Positions 46,058 to 58,265 of a stretch of DNA of 64,000 bases are shown here, in pieces. The position numbers and the translations under genes are program-made. The notes beneath the pieces were generated by a model. That model saw only the letters and a list, made by a program, of their open reading frames with translations. It was not told the DNA's origin and did not search any database. Origin of the DNA: Metallyticus violacea (Eukaryota; Arthropoda; Insecta; Mantodea; Metallyticidae); contig CM060834.1 of NCBI GenBank assembly GCA_030762175.1, positions 25,594,001 through 25,658,000 on the forward strand, read 5' to 3'. How positions within the stretch are numbered: position 1 is the stretch's first letter; each line of letters begins with the position of its first letter.

Positions 46058-47815
46058 TTTCTTATTTTTATTCTTATTTTAAAAGATTTTAGAAAATTTA
46101 GGTTTCGGAATCGAGAAAATGCAGAATTTTCCCCGCCTCTATAAAAACCTTTGTACTACCAATTAATGATGTTTATACCAAAAATATCAGTGCCCTGATA
46201 TGCAAAATAATTTTTCAAGCACCGACATGATAACAATTAAGTAGTATCTACACAGTAGTACAAAAAAACTCAGAATTATAAACTCTACTTCCAAATGAAA
46301 CTTTTGGTATTTTTCCATAATAATATTAATTTAGATATCATGCATTTAAAAGGAGTCAAACTTTTCAGACATTGTGAAATATTTTAATTAAGTACTCAAG
46401 AGGGAAGCTGTTTGTTTTCATGGAAATGTATTTCAATACAGACGACATTACTTTTAAATAAGCTTGCCACTGTGTTCTTCAGTCAATAACAACTATGGTG
46501 TGTCAAGAGATGCACTCTTCACGGCAAAGTTATCGAAAGTTCCGCTCTTGAAAGATTCAACTTAAGCTTTGTGTTAGAAAATGTTAACAGTAGATCGCAG
46601 AACCCTACTCCCTTTAATAACTGTTCATGAATTGAGTTACTTATGTACATTAGAGAGATTGTCGTTTTATCCAGAAAAGAAATTAAAAATATTTTAGCAA
46701 CATGTTCTTCATTTCGCGTGAAATTGGAAACTACTTTGTAGTAGCCATACATTTACGTGCATAAGACCGTGAGTTCGATATTTTACATGTAAAAGTTAGA
46801 GAAGCGTTTCGCCACATACTTAAAGTTAGTCATCGCTGAAGGTATGATAAAATGTCAAATTTTGAAGGAAAAAAAAATAGATTTTAATTTTTTTTTTGTT
46901 CCAAATATTTATTTAAAAATTTCTGCCTAATTTAGTATATCATTTATTGAAAATTTCCAACAGTAAGTGCTCTAAATTACGTAGTGTGTTTTTATGTGCC
47001 AAACGACATTATTTTAATTCCCCGTACTATTACTAAATATTAAAAATCTCTGAAACAATTTTTTATAGAAGGCTGTATTTTGTAGGTAAATTACTGTTTC
47101 AAATGCCAATAACAGTAATGGCTGCTAGTACGTTTAATTTTGGAAAGTTGTGTGTTTATTTTGAGTTTTACAAGCTATACATCCCAGTTTTCTTTCCTAA
47201 ATACATTTATTATCATGCCTAGGTTCATCAGGATCTATAAACAAATTATTACAAAACCCATCCAGTAAAGTAATATAGTATTAATGATGAGAATAAAATG
47301 TCTATTTCTAAAGATAGTTCAGTGAATGAAAAACCAATTACTTACACCCCCCTAGTGCTTCCAAGAAAGAGATATCTGGTAATCACACGGAAGATATTGA
47401 AGATAGCAGGAAATATTAATATAGTGATTTAAACTGAATAGTTTAATTATAGTGTTGAGTAAAACTTTCTCCTGTATTATGTATGGTGGTAATATCACTT
47501 TGCGTGAAGATGCAGGTGCAAGAAATGTATTAGTATGTGAATTGACAATCGGTAGTATTAACTTTAAAGCTAGTTTTAGTTGTAAGTTTAAATTTCACAA
47601 CATATGTACATTTTTCTCATAAACTAATGAAGATAAAAGAATGAAATTTTTACAGCTGGTCTGCATTATTACATTCATTGCTGAGCTGTAGTATCAGGTC
47701 ATTTGCTTAAGAACGTTTTACATTGGAGCTCAGAACTTATTATTAATGAAAAATAAGCGATAAGAGTTTTACTGAGGTGTCTGTATAACTTTCTGAGATA
47801 AAGGTACCCCCCCCA
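46058..47815. other. AT-rich DNA, no gene recognised
   Basis: Only short frames; no repeat unit matched. Confidence 0.45.
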
Positions 47816-47817
47816 AA

Positions 47818-48070
47818 TGCCGAGCGGGTCACTGGTAGGATTTGCATTAGGAAGTGTGGGGTTCAAATCTCTTGGGACCTGCCATTCTGACCTTGAGTTT
47901 TTCGTAGTTTTCCCTTGAGCTTTGGCGAATACTGGGATGATCTCTCGTTTCCACGAAATTACCACTCTCCCTTTTATATCATTTCATTCCGATGGGCTGG
48001 TGCGGAGTGCCGGTGATTTCCGCTTTTAAAAATAGTTTGGTTAGCTTCTAATCTCCGGCGCTGAAGATTT
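47818..48070 (+). mobile_element. possible third tRNA-derived SINE type
   Basis: gccgagcgggtcactggtag at 47819 and ggggttcaaatctcttggga at 47860-47879 resemble an A and a B box. Body text follows, with ttttcgtagttttcccttga and ccgatgggctggtgcggagt. It differs from SINE1 and SINE2. Only one copy lies in the window, so the assignment is tentative. Confidence 0.4.
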
Positions 48071-48109
48071 GCTTGATTATTCTTCTGGTATCCCATTACA
48101 ATTCAACTG

Positions 48110-48112
<3 letters not shown>

Positions 48113-48153
<41 letters not shown>
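48113..48153. repeat. (ATT)n microsatellite
   Basis: About 40 bp of ATT repeats. Confidence 0.95.
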
Positions 48154-48157
<4 letters not shown>

Positions 48158-48945
48158 ATCCGTATTTCAGTATGTGGTCCTTGTTCTTGGTTATGTCTAA
48201 TTGTTTTACAGTATTTACTTTGGTAGATTTTATCTTTTGGAAGTGGTCTATGGGGCAGCCCTATCATTTTTAAATAGTAACAATTAATTTCGAACAGCTT
48301 TAATAATAAGACAGTAAAGGCGATCTCCTTTCACTTCTGAACTTATAAGGTGGGGGTTTAAACTCATACCATCATCCGACATTTTGTCAAACGTGCTTTA
48401 AATATTCCACGTCCTACAGGTCGTGCGCAAAAACAAACACTTGATGTTTGTTTGGTTAGTTAAATACACTGGATTCATTGCACATTTTCAACAAAAGAGA
48501 ATGCATATACATGTAATTGTTTAAATATTTTCGTCCATTATGTCCTCAACAATATCCCTGTAATATTAAATATCTTATAATTTATTATCTTTGTGTATAT
48601 GACTAATTGTTTGCGTTTATTGTGAACAAGTACCGAATCCTTTGGAACACACAGCGCCTGAAGCAGAACTGCGTTGCGTTTTAGTTAGCCAGAGGCAAGT
48701 AAAAAGAGCCTTTATGTAAATTAAAATATGCTCTACTATGTGGGGCGTTTAGAAAACTGCAGGCTTTTATAATGTAGCCCATTGTTTTAAAAATCTCTAG
48801 AACTCGGGTAGAATTTCCTTGGCGTCACTGGAGGCAAGTGAATGGATTCCTGCAGCACTATAGAGATTGACCATAGACCTGGGCAAGGCACTTGAAATAA
48901 CTTTGTGTTAGGTTAATTTTTCTTTCTTCTAGTCGAATTGGTTGC
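48154..48945. other. no gene recognised
   Basis: AT-rich, no conserved frame or repeat. Confidence 0.45.
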
Positions 48946-48949
48946 TTTT

Positions 48950-49254
48950 TCCTCCACGGGGTCAGTCCCAGTGATCTAGTTGTAACCATACTTGCCTCGA
49001 AGACTCAAGATCGTGGGTTCAATCCCGGTCAGGTCGATGAATATTTTCGGGCGTATGGCTTCCTTCGGAAGGGAAATAAAACTGTGGGTCCCGTGTCGTA
49101 CATTTACGACACGTAAAAGATCCTCAAGCCTGAAAGAAGAGGCCTCTGAGCAAAATTTATCGGCTGTTTCACTCCCTGATTTGAACGAGATGTTGATGAC
49201 CTGGGATATTAAGGAATGTCCGTAAATAAACCAAATCAACAAAATCCTCCACGG
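48950..49254 (+). mobile_element. SINE2 copy, full length, with 10-bp TSD
   Basis: tRNA-like head gatctagttgtaaccatact and B box gtgggttcaatcccggtcag. The SINE2 body follows (atggcttccttcggaaggga, ctcaagcctgaaagaagagg, atgttgatgacctgggatat) and the 3' end gtccgtaaataaaccaaatc. Direct repeats tcctccacgg at 48950-48959 and 49245-49254 mark the target-site duplication. Confidence 0.9.
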
Positions 49255-51090
49255 CACCGCTCTACGTGCAATTGGCCGCAATTGACCGAGTCTACAGTTC
49301 TAGTCTCTTTTTCACATTTGAATACCGGCTGGAAGTCGGTGGGGAGGTCACTATGAGTTTAACTGTAGGAATATGTGGACATGATATGTGTGTTTTATGT
49401 AAGAGTAAAATAAGCATTCATTAGTCGGCTTAATGCAGTGTGTTACTTACGTTAATGCAGTAGAATTAAGGTATCTATTTCCTCGAAAGTATTTATTTAC
49501 GATTTACAGATGCGTATAGAGGGATTTTGAGAGATATTTCCTGTTATTTATCTTCCAAGTCGAAGTTCGATTCACAGATTGGTAAATAGATTTTGTAAAA
49601 CGGGAAGTATTCTTGATTTAAAAAAAATCGTACACAGCCACGTACAATATTCCTAGAAGAAAAGTTCAATGACATTGGATATGCTCTGGAACGTCCCCAT
49701 AAAAATCGCTTCTACGTTTTACTCAGATAAGAAAATTTCCTATTCCTATGTTCAAAGCTACTGAAGTAAAAAAACCTATAAAATTACTGTAGTGCAAGAA
49801 CTTAAATCGGATGATCCTGCGTCCAGGAGTAGATTTTATGGATTGGTTTTGAATAGTGTGAATAACGGAGAAATTGGCAATCTATTTATTTTTTTTTTTT
49901 TTTACTAATGAATCTTGATTCCACCAAAGTGGGTATATTAATTCATAAACAACCGATGCTGAAGTTCAGAAAAATCTAACCTGCTTCACGAGGAACCCCT
50001 GCATGATCAAAAGATAAATGTGATGCGCCATTAGTGGCGAGAGAATAATAGGTCCTTTTTTTTTAAAAAAAAGAAACTATTAATAATGGTAGGTAAGTAC
50101 AGAATATTTTGCAACCCTTTGTCTGTGAGGTATGTTTGCGACTTTCCTGCGATTTTTATGCCCGAGGGATATTAAAGGAAAAAGTGTACCGACAAATCCA
50201 CACAAATTAATAAACTTAAAAACAACTTCGTGAAGAAATTTCTTTTGTTTCTCAAAGGGAACTACATAAGTAATGGTTAATTTCATAAGGCGATGCCAGA
50301 AATGTATAGAAAATGAGGGAGACAGTTACAGCATCTTCTTGATTGATGATGGTGGGTAAATGTACCTCTAAAGTGTTAATAATAACTTATGAGGCAATCA
50401 TAGCTGCGGATTTTCCGACTCCCATCCACTAATGGTACCAGCTTGAACCGACCGACCAGCCGTTACGCGTGAGGCTGTCCAGCGAATGAAACATCAGTTA
50501 CCCGATATTAGTGCTGCTAATACTTATTTGTTCTTTACTTACCAGTCACGTACTTCCTCAGATAAGTAAATATTGATGATTATTATTGATTAATAATTTT
50601 AGTAAAATTATTTTAAACATTTTACCTAAAAATGTGATCTATAATCTGTGTGAATTAATGTATTAGGTTTCTTTCCATCTTGTACATCGTATTTAATGTA
50701 AATGGCAAAATGTAAGAACATCAAGATAAATGTGCATTGAGAATGCCAGATTCACGTGTTCCTTACAAGAGTTTAAAATATAAACACAAAGGAAAGAAAT
50801 AAAGGGAAAATGTATAAAAAGATAATATGAACAGATTATAGGTAACACTTTTACGTAAAACGTTTAAAATAATTTTCCTGAAACCACTAATATTTACTTA
50901 TTTGAGAAAATAAAATGCAACATTACATAAGATACATACTACCCCTTTCAGTGACTTGTGTCAAATAAATCGTTCAGTAATGACTAGTGATAGAATCTTT
51001 GTTACCATGGACTTGAAATGCCTTAACCGTGTGTACCTATCGTTATCTTTGTTTAGCAGCAGGTTAGTCACAAATTCTAACCTCCTCCTC
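49255..51090. other. AT-rich DNA, no gene recognised
   Basis: Contains a poly-T run near 49888-49903 and the frame 50080-50286 (-), not recognised. Confidence 0.45.
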
Positions 51091-51094
51091 CTTT

Positions 51095-51217
51095 TTTAGG
51101 ATACCTCCCCGTCATTTTCCATTTATGAGGACCGAGGAAAACCTGGAAAAACCTCAGTCAGGAAGATCCTAGTGGGAATCGAACTCCAGACCTCCCGCTC
51201 ACGAGTCCGTGCCTTAT
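51095..51217 (-). mobile_element. SINE1 copy h, partial
   Basis: Minus-strand head and middle only: cgtcattttccatttatgag, aaaacctcagtcaggaagat and gacctcccgctcacgagtcc through tgccttatcgg. The SINE 3' third is missing. Confidence 0.85.
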
Positions 51218-52505
51218 CGGCATGGTACCCCTCCCTTTGACATCGTGTTCCCCAGCTTGATCAGACTTGTGCTGATATCTTCTCAGTGAAGAAAATTGTT
51301 CCATCTCTTACTAAAATTAATTCTAATGCTAAAAATTCCAAACTCTGGAAAAATGTAAAAATGTTTTAAGGAAAGGAACAAAAAGTTAATTTTACAAATA
51401 AATACAGTTAATAAAAACATTAGCTTTTGTATTTCTCTCTTTCGTAAGAATATAACAATTTGTGATAAAATATTATCACTGTTAATTTATAAATAACATG
51501 TTGCATATGATATTTCTTTTCCTATTTCTCTGACACTTTTCATTAGCCCCCCCCCAAATAATCCTAGTTTTATTAACCATATCTTATGCTAAAAACAAGT
51601 GGTAAATGTGTAATTACATACTCTGAATGATTGCACTGACTCTAGATGTATCATTTCTATTTCGTTCTTTAGGCTTTTTCTCTGTTATCTTTTTAATGTC
51701 TTTCTTTTTTAAGTTGACAATACCGTTTCAAAATTACGAGACTATGCCTTAAGGAAAGAGTAACAAATTTTGTCCATTGACACACAGCGTTTTCTTATTG
51801 TCTATATGATAATTTTTATAATTACATAGCGGTGTTAGAAGATTACAAGAACCCGGTCACGGATCAGCGCTCCAGGGTGACTGCTAGAACTCTGGATTCA
51901 TATCTCGTTGGGAGGATATATTCCATTTATCTCAGATGTTGAATTTATTGATCACACACCACAAGCTCCTTCCTGCCCATGGTTCGGTCGCAGATGCAAT
52001 ATGTAGACCGTAATTTAAGCAGACTTTTCTGTTTTATTTTAACTATAGGTTAACTCATCTAATATGTGACCGACAGCAGATAGAGCATGATTCAGGTAAA
52101 TGTATTTTAATTACATTATGAAGTACATAACACTGTGAACTAAGAGCGCATACTATAATTATAAAAACATTTAATATTTAGTCATAATTAAGAAGTTAAT
52201 ATTTAGATTAACGTTGAAAAAATATTAAAATAATTTATTTTATCAGATCATAAAACCTCTCTTCCATTTCATCTTGTGCAGTTCCTTTACGTATAGTATG
52301 GGACAAGCCTCGATGGCCTTTTTCCAGGTTTACAGTCATAAAGCTGCTTATTTATGTTAGGTACAAATTAATTTCGTTATATTGTTTCCCACATACAGCA
52401 AGTTTTAATGTTAACATATTATGTATATTACAATATTTCCTTCAGTATTTGTTCTATCTAAATGCGATATACTGCACACGAATTCCCTGCACATGCAAAA
52501 AGTAC
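51218..52505. other. AT-rich DNA, no gene recognised
   Basis: A tRNA-like phrase near 51850-51920 (cggatcagcgctccagggtg with ctggattcatatctcgt) is too weak to call. Confidence 0.4.
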
Positions 52506-52506
52506 A

Positions 52507-52570
52507 GAAGAAGAAGAAGAAGAAGAAGAAGAAGAAGAAGAAGAAGAAGAAGAAGAAGAAGAAGAAGAAG
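52507..52570. repeat. (GAA)n microsatellite
   Basis: About 63 bp, about 21 GAA units. The long poly-Glu and poly-Phe frames across it are artefacts. Confidence 0.97.
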
Positions 52571-52902
52571 ACTGGGATGTTGTAGCCTCTCGTCCACACT
52601 ACTGTAGAAATCTGACATCATCTAAGCTTCTAAGATTGAGGGTAGCTATACATGTTGAGGGTTTATACACCCGATATTAATTTGTGGTAATTTCTGTGTA
52701 TTCACTTTAGAAGATAAAGTTTTCTGTTCATGTATTTTTTAGTTATTTGTAAAGAATACGATAGTTTGTGATGTGCATAGATGTCATTAAACTCAAATGA
52801 AAGTTAAAATATAATATGATGTTGAAGCAACATGATGTTCTACATATACAATCGTAAAACCAATAGGTGTGTATGTAGAACATTAAAAAATCAATAAAAC
52901 AA

Positions 52903-52982
52903 AAAAAATGTTGGTTGGGATTTGAACCCAGGAGCTTACACAGAAGAGCAATGCCTTCCAAACCGCTGAGCCACCGCTACTC
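52903..52982 (-). mobile_element. tRNA-like sequence (SINE head or tRNA pseudogene)
   Basis: The minus strand, from 52980 to 52911, reads GTAGCGGTGGCTCAGCGGTT with a good A box, then about 30 nt later GGGTTCAAATCCCAACC with a good B box. A T8 run (52901-52908) follows at once and could end RNA polymerase III transcription. The would-be acceptor strands do not pair, so it is unlikely to be a working tRNA. Confidence 0.6.
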
Positions 52983-54820
52983 TATCCTAATGTTCTGTTT
53001 CCAGATACTTATTATCGTGACCATTAGGTTTACAGGCAAAGCACCCACTGCAGTGTGCCAGTCGCTGCATGCGCTTGTGAATACAGCATTTACGAGATTC
53101 CCGAAGTTCCCCGATCGACATGCAGGTTTTGGGGATGACCTTTCTTTTAAGGGGGGTCAAAGGGTGGGTGTACACTCAGTCTTTCATAAAACTTTGGGGA
53201 TCGTAGATGCCAAGTGACTGTTTCAATCCCTTTCGTCCGGATTGGAAGAGTATTTGAATCTCTTAGGTACTGAAAGGCTCTTTGAGGCAGAATTACCTCT
53301 GTACAGCATAATAATTGTTCTTCTATTACTGACAACCCTCTGCGATTTCACTCTAATTGTGACCCAGCTTTCTCTGCTATTTTCTTCATAAACCCTTCCT
53401 TATTCTAACACTTATATTCCGAAGTTCCTTCCTTTAGCAAACTTGGTGTTTGTCTTGGATGCTGTGCATGTCTTCTGTCCACACTTGCGTAATAATTGAG
53501 AATCAATATCTACTTCTAGAATTTCCTTTATAGCACCTGAGACTTCCATTTACTGCTGCGGTGACTGTAACAGCTAAAACTCTCAAATTGACGAGATGAA
53601 CAAAGACTTAACCATTAGTTAAATGGATTTATAAAGTTTGATCACTCTATGGAAAGGTATCGTGCTATCGCAGGCTCGCTTTACAAAGAGTGATCCTAAC
53701 AGTTCGTGCAAGCTACACAGGGAATATGTCACCACCATCATTTCCATTTTTCATAATTCTTCCGAGAGACTCGAACTCCTTCGGAGATGGAGCCTTCGCC
53801 CGCGTATTAACAGATGAACAAAATAAAAGAAATCTGTAAAAGTTAGGAGCCTCCCATTCATTCCTATCTGCTGCCCATTTACCTGGCCACCTTTAGTATC
53901 CCTCTCTCTACCCTTTCCTTCCGCAAATTCGTGTCTGAAATCTTCCTCCATCCTACCTATCCAACCCAATGAAACACATAAGTGGTTAAATGTTCTCTGC
54001 TGGCCATACTACTTTTAACATCCTTTAAAGCCTAGACCATATACATTACATTTACCCATCTGGAATAAAGAAAGAAGTTAGATGAGTTCTGGACAGAAAT
54101 GAGGATTTTCTGAGAGGTTAAATAAACGCAGTAGTTGTACATTTTGAACGTTTACTTTAATATGATGTTGAGAGTAAGCATATGATATACACTATTTTAA
54201 TGCCTAAGTATAAGAAACTTATTTTTAAACTTTTGTCGTGTATTTTTAAACAGTCTATGTTTCCAAGAGGCCTATAACCTGCGCCCCAAACACTCTGTAC
54301 AAGTATAAGTTATTTATTTTACGTACATAACTTGAATTTTCAGGACCGATCAGCCATAGCTTGGGTTAGACTGGAGCTTGGCACAGTTTCCAAACACAGA
54401 ACAGATCAAAGGAGCTAAGTTTACTAACTCGAACAGAGGTAGGTTAGCATGTTGGGACTTGCTTGCGTGGGAAGAGAACTGGACAAAGTTGAAAGCGTTT
54501 CTACGTTAAAGTGCGCGCAATCAGAAGCTGCGTATATGCGTAAATATGTATATATATTATTCTCGTATCATGTAAAATTGAATGTATATAGTTTGCGATT
54601 TAAACACAGTTACTTATCTATCAATATTACGATCTGTTAAAAGTATGTTAGGTTTTAAGATATAATATATATTTAAAAAAGAACTATTCCTTTATTGAAA
54701 TGGGTATAAGTGGCATATATTTTTATTTAAAGTTCCTCGTTATTTTGAACTGGATAATGCAGAAGTATTCAATATAAACGCGATATTGTTTATTTCTATT
54801 ACATCGTATCAAGAACTATG
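52983..54820. other. no gene recognised
   Basis: Overlapping frames on both strands at 52987-53335 and a 72-codon minus frame at 53751-53969 are not recognised; none has splice or promoter context. Confidence 0.4.
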
Positions 54821-54821
54821 T

Positions 54822-55107
54822 CGTCAGTCCTGGTGGTGTAGTAGTAACCATACTTGCCTGCTAAAATCTAGGTCGCGGGTTCGATCCCGGCCAAGACTGA
54901 TATATTTTTTCGGACGTAAAAATCACAAGTATCGCTTCTTTCGGAAGGAAAGTAAAGCCGTGGGTCCCGTGTCGTAGATTTACGGCATGAAAAAGAAACT
55001 CAAGCCTGAAAGAAGAGACTTCTGAGCAAAATTTGTCGGCTGTTTAACGCCCTGAATTGAATGGGACGCTGATGACCTGAGATGTTAAAGAGCGTCCACA
55101 AATAAAA
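54822..55107 (+). mobile_element. SINE2 copy, full length
   Basis: The head tcctggtggtgtagtagtaa and the B box gcgggttcgatcccggccaa resemble a tRNA of the Gly/Asp/Ala type. The complete body follows (cgcttctttcggaaggaaag, ctcaagcctgaaagaagaga, gggacgctgatgacctgaga) with the 3' end gagcgtccacaaataaaatt. A GAA tract follows directly. No clear target-site duplication was found. Confidence 0.92.
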
Positions 55108-55109
55108 TT

Positions 55110-55151
55110 ATGAAGAAGAAGAAGAAGAAGAAGAAGAAGAAGAAGAAGAAG
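55110..55151. repeat. (GAA)n microsatellite at the SINE2 3' end
   Basis: About 40 bp of GAA repeats grown from or inserted at the A-rich SINE tail. Confidence 0.95.
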
Positions 55152-56045
55152 GAGCTACGTCATGCTCAGAGGCTATGTGAGCATAATAACAGCTTTAATT
55201 TATACAACTTTGGAAATGTTATAGTTAGTGTGGCTTTTTTATGTAACACATGCTACCACAAAAGCCAAAGTTATGTGCCTGATTTATGACATTTCTATAA
55301 CAAAACGTAGTTCAGAAATAGAAAGCAAAACAGAAACTAACTAAGCAGGTAACGACATTGTTCATATTAAGTTTCCGTGCTGAGTAATCAAGAGATTTCT
55401 CGCATACAATCAGCAGTTTAATTTAATCCATAATTTCACAGACAGCATCAATTTGGCAGCAGGAAACTGAATATAGAGAACATTAATACAATTAACAGTT
55501 TAATTCTTTCTAATTCTTAAAGGGAAATAACTAATTCGCATAATTAATAATAACACAATGATGGAGAAAATATAAAAATAAACGAATCATGTGTCAACGC
55601 ATATGAAATGGACATTACAAATTAATATTGCTCTAAAAATCGTATTTAAAAATCTTTGAGATATTTGACTATGTGTTGGCCGATTTTATTTAACTTCATC
55701 ATATTGAAAACCCGAAATTTTTAATGTTTCTTATGCTTTTGTTATTTATCATCATCATCATCATCATCATCATCAATTTATTTGTCATTTCAGTAATAAT
55801 AAACTTCTATTTTTTTGCTTTTTTCAACTACGATTTGTACAATCTGATTTTATTTGAAAACATTCATATAAACTTGTAATTTTATTTTTGCTACTATTTC
55901 TTGATTATCTGCATATATGTTGGTAATGTTTTGATTTAGGTTCCCTGTCTTTGCTTTATTTCTCCTTTCGTTTCAAGTAAAATCTCGTTTACATATGTCA
56001 GGGAGATATAATATTAAACACAAGAAGTTCATTGTTTTAAAATAC
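55152..56045. other. AT-rich DNA with (ATC)n at 55,748-55,774
   Basis: About nine ATC repeats. No gene was recognised. Confidence 0.5.
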
Positions 56046-56074
56046 TTTATTTTTAGACACAATCCTCTCGAAGT

Positions 56075-56395
56075 TCAAGGCTCTTTTTCCAATGTTTTTC
56101 TCAAATTTCTGTCATTGTAGATTTTACTGGTGCTCCACAGGCGGTTTCCAGTACACGTAAAGATATATCTGTGCTTCTGGTACATAACCCTGCTTTTACC
56201 TCTGTCTGCTTTGTGCTCTGTCAAGCCAATATGCTTCGTCCACTTTCGGCTTTCATTTGCAACATAGGTATAAGATAGCTCCTTAAGAATGTTAGAAGAG
56301 TCGAGGGTTGGAAGTCCAAGAAAGTGGACGTAGTACGAATTCTGCTCCGGGATGGTCACCTTTTCGGAGGACAAGTCCATTTCAGACAGTTTCAT
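56075..56395 (-). pseudogene. LINE reverse transcriptase fragment, inverted relative to the other copies
   Basis: A 106-codon minus-strand frame contains LSYTYVANESRKWTKHIGLT and VMYQKHRYIFTCTGNRLWST. It aligns with FSYLGITFTMNGRWTKHI and VMYQKHKYACKCTANNLWGT of the LINE relic at 4.2-4.4 kb. Only about 60-70 codons are clearly LINE-derived. The frame has stayed open here, probably because the fragment is short. The N-terminal 35 residues are not matched. Confidence 0.75.
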
Positions 56396-56906
56396 AAATG
56401 GTAAATAAATGATTATTTAACTTGTTTAACGTCTATAATTAAATAGAACGCCTCGTTCCACTACTTTCCTGTTTTTATGTCATTATGATTAATAATGTTT
56501 AGGATATTTTCAGATTAATGTTGCAGCTATGCACCTAGTCCGACTCCAATTCGTTATATAGTAACAGAATAACGATATTATAGTCAAGGGAGTTGCAGGG
56601 AGTTGTAATAATAATTTCCAAAAGAAAAAGCTCACATTGTCTTTGATCTTATACCAAATACTTCAGAACCTGTTTCCGAGTTATCCATTGAGCCGTGGAA
56701 CAACATGGTCAAAACTATCTGTCAAGAAATCATTAAGGCCACATGCCATTAAAACAATACAACTTTATAGTTATTATGTCCATAAAATGCAGTTTCTTAT
56801 TCTAGTCCATTACAAGGTGTGCTGATGGGCAAATCTTTTCAAATGTGAATTTCCCTTGGTTATTTTCTCAGCAAGGATATTTAATTAGAGCTGCCTCGTT
56901 ACTTAC
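56396..56906. other. probable intron sequence downstream of the FAM20C-like exon
   Basis: AT-rich with short frames (for example 56637-56825, +). If the exon at 56907-56999 is real, this is its downstream intron. Confidence 0.5.
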
Positions 56907-56999
56907 CTGTCCAAATGGAAGGCTGCAATCTCAGCTGTGTGTCTCTCGAAGTCTGTGAAGTAGAAGTGGTTGGGAAGAGTTTGTTGCTCCCTTGGAAAC
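56907..56999 (-). CDS. FAM20C: internal exon of a FAM20C-like secretory-pathway protein kinase
   Basis: The 93-nt exon encodes 30 full codons plus split codons at both ends (phase 2 in, phase 2 out, symmetric). It reads [16 protein letters not shown], then [18 protein letters not shown]20C has [25 protein letters not shown] at the N-lobe of its kinase domain, while FAM20B has a different, AGYDRHNAE-type version, so FAM20C is the closer match. The Glu of the ERH motif, replaced by Gln in the vertebrate pseudokinase FAM20A, is present, consistent with activity. The usual Asn of HNAE is Thr here. Flanks are TTGTTGCAG before and GTAAGT after, both consensus splice sites. The family phosphorylates S-x-E motifs of secreted proteins in the Golgi. 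No further exons were located, so the gene probably spans large introns and extends beyond the window. A pseudogene exon cannot be excluded. Confidence 0.87.
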
Positions 57000-57900
57000 C
57001 TGCAACAACCGTAACTTCAAATGTTTTTGTTTCTTGATATTATAACGAAAAACGTATTAAACATTTTATTATATTTTCCCCTCTAGCATGTATAAAGTAT
57101 GTTGGCATATAATTTAAATCCATTAATAGTTATGTGGAAAATAGGAAGTTAAATAAGCATTATAAAATAAAGCAAAAAGAATGAAAATATAAGAATGTTT
57201 ATTTAATTTATTCAGGAATGCATTCTACGCAACTTTTCTCCTGCACAGTTTATAGCTAAATTGAGCATTACTTCTAAAATATGCATTATAACACAATTAA
57301 AATAGATCAGATGAGTGTAGTAACTAATCTAATGATTTTAAAAATATTCAAAAATGGAAATTCTTTTCAATAAACTTGTTAAGTCTTAAATTCGTCAAAA
57401 TTTTGGTTCTTATCGACTTGATGAAAGCTTGATGATAGCTCTAACAACCCAGGAATAAAAATACGATGTTAAATATATAACAAATATCTGATCAATGTTC
57501 CTTTAATTTTGCAAAACGAGATACATTTATTCTCGCAAAAAAGATATTGTACTACATCTCATTGGAGAAAACGATCTAAATACATTATTAGTTTAATTTT
57601 TGCAACAATTTCACTTTTAAAAGACTTCTGTAAGTATTTTCCATTTCGAACATTTTTAATTACAACGAAGTAAAATATAATGTAAAATGTTTAACATTTA
57701 TTTCTTTATTTTATGTTGTTTCATGCCTTGCACATTATATATCCAATTCTTTGTACAGCTCTTTATATTTCATAGTAGTTAAACATTTATTTTATAAATC
57801 TTATTTCACAAGATTATATTCTTATGCATTCCTTCTTTCTTAAAGTACATTTTAATTCAATACAGATGTAACTTCAGGAATTCTTTCTAAAGTTATAAGC
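57000..57900. other. probable intron sequence upstream of the FAM20C-like exon
   Basis: Very AT-rich. There is no strong polypyrimidine tract: the upstream context on the minus strand is mixed, ending GGTTGTTGCAG. No other exon was recognised. Confidence 0.5.
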
Positions 57901-57954
57901 AGTAAAATAAATTTTATGAAAATAGGCCCAGAAATGCTAGTTTTTCGAAGTTTT

Positions 57955-58265
57955 ACTGCACTCAGTTCCTCAAACTATTTCGAAGTAGATATTCAAAATG
58001 TCCACCTTCTACCTGAATGAAAGCATAGCTTTTAACATCTCGTTACTCCACAAATACGATTCCAAATTGCTGGCATGCTGTAGTCTTATACACTGCCTCA
58101 ATTGGTTCACCTGTCGTCTATCTACCTACCAGGAAAGTTTTCATTTTGATAATTGCTGGCATGGGTATTGAAATGTGCAGAAGCGTCATCTGGTCATTGG
58201 CTTTGTTGCCCAAGAAATAAATGTCGACGGAGTCTTGCATTCAGGCAGGAGGTGGAAATCTTGCA
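57955..58265 (-). pseudogene. IS630/Tc-type transposase C-terminal relic
   Basis: The minus strand reads VKSYAFIQVEGGHFEYLLRN near 57975-58035. This corresponds to the terminal CxxVxGGHFEHLL block of insect DDE_3 transposases, with LRQCIRLQHASNLES-type text before it. Upstream sequence is heavily decayed. Confidence 0.55.
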
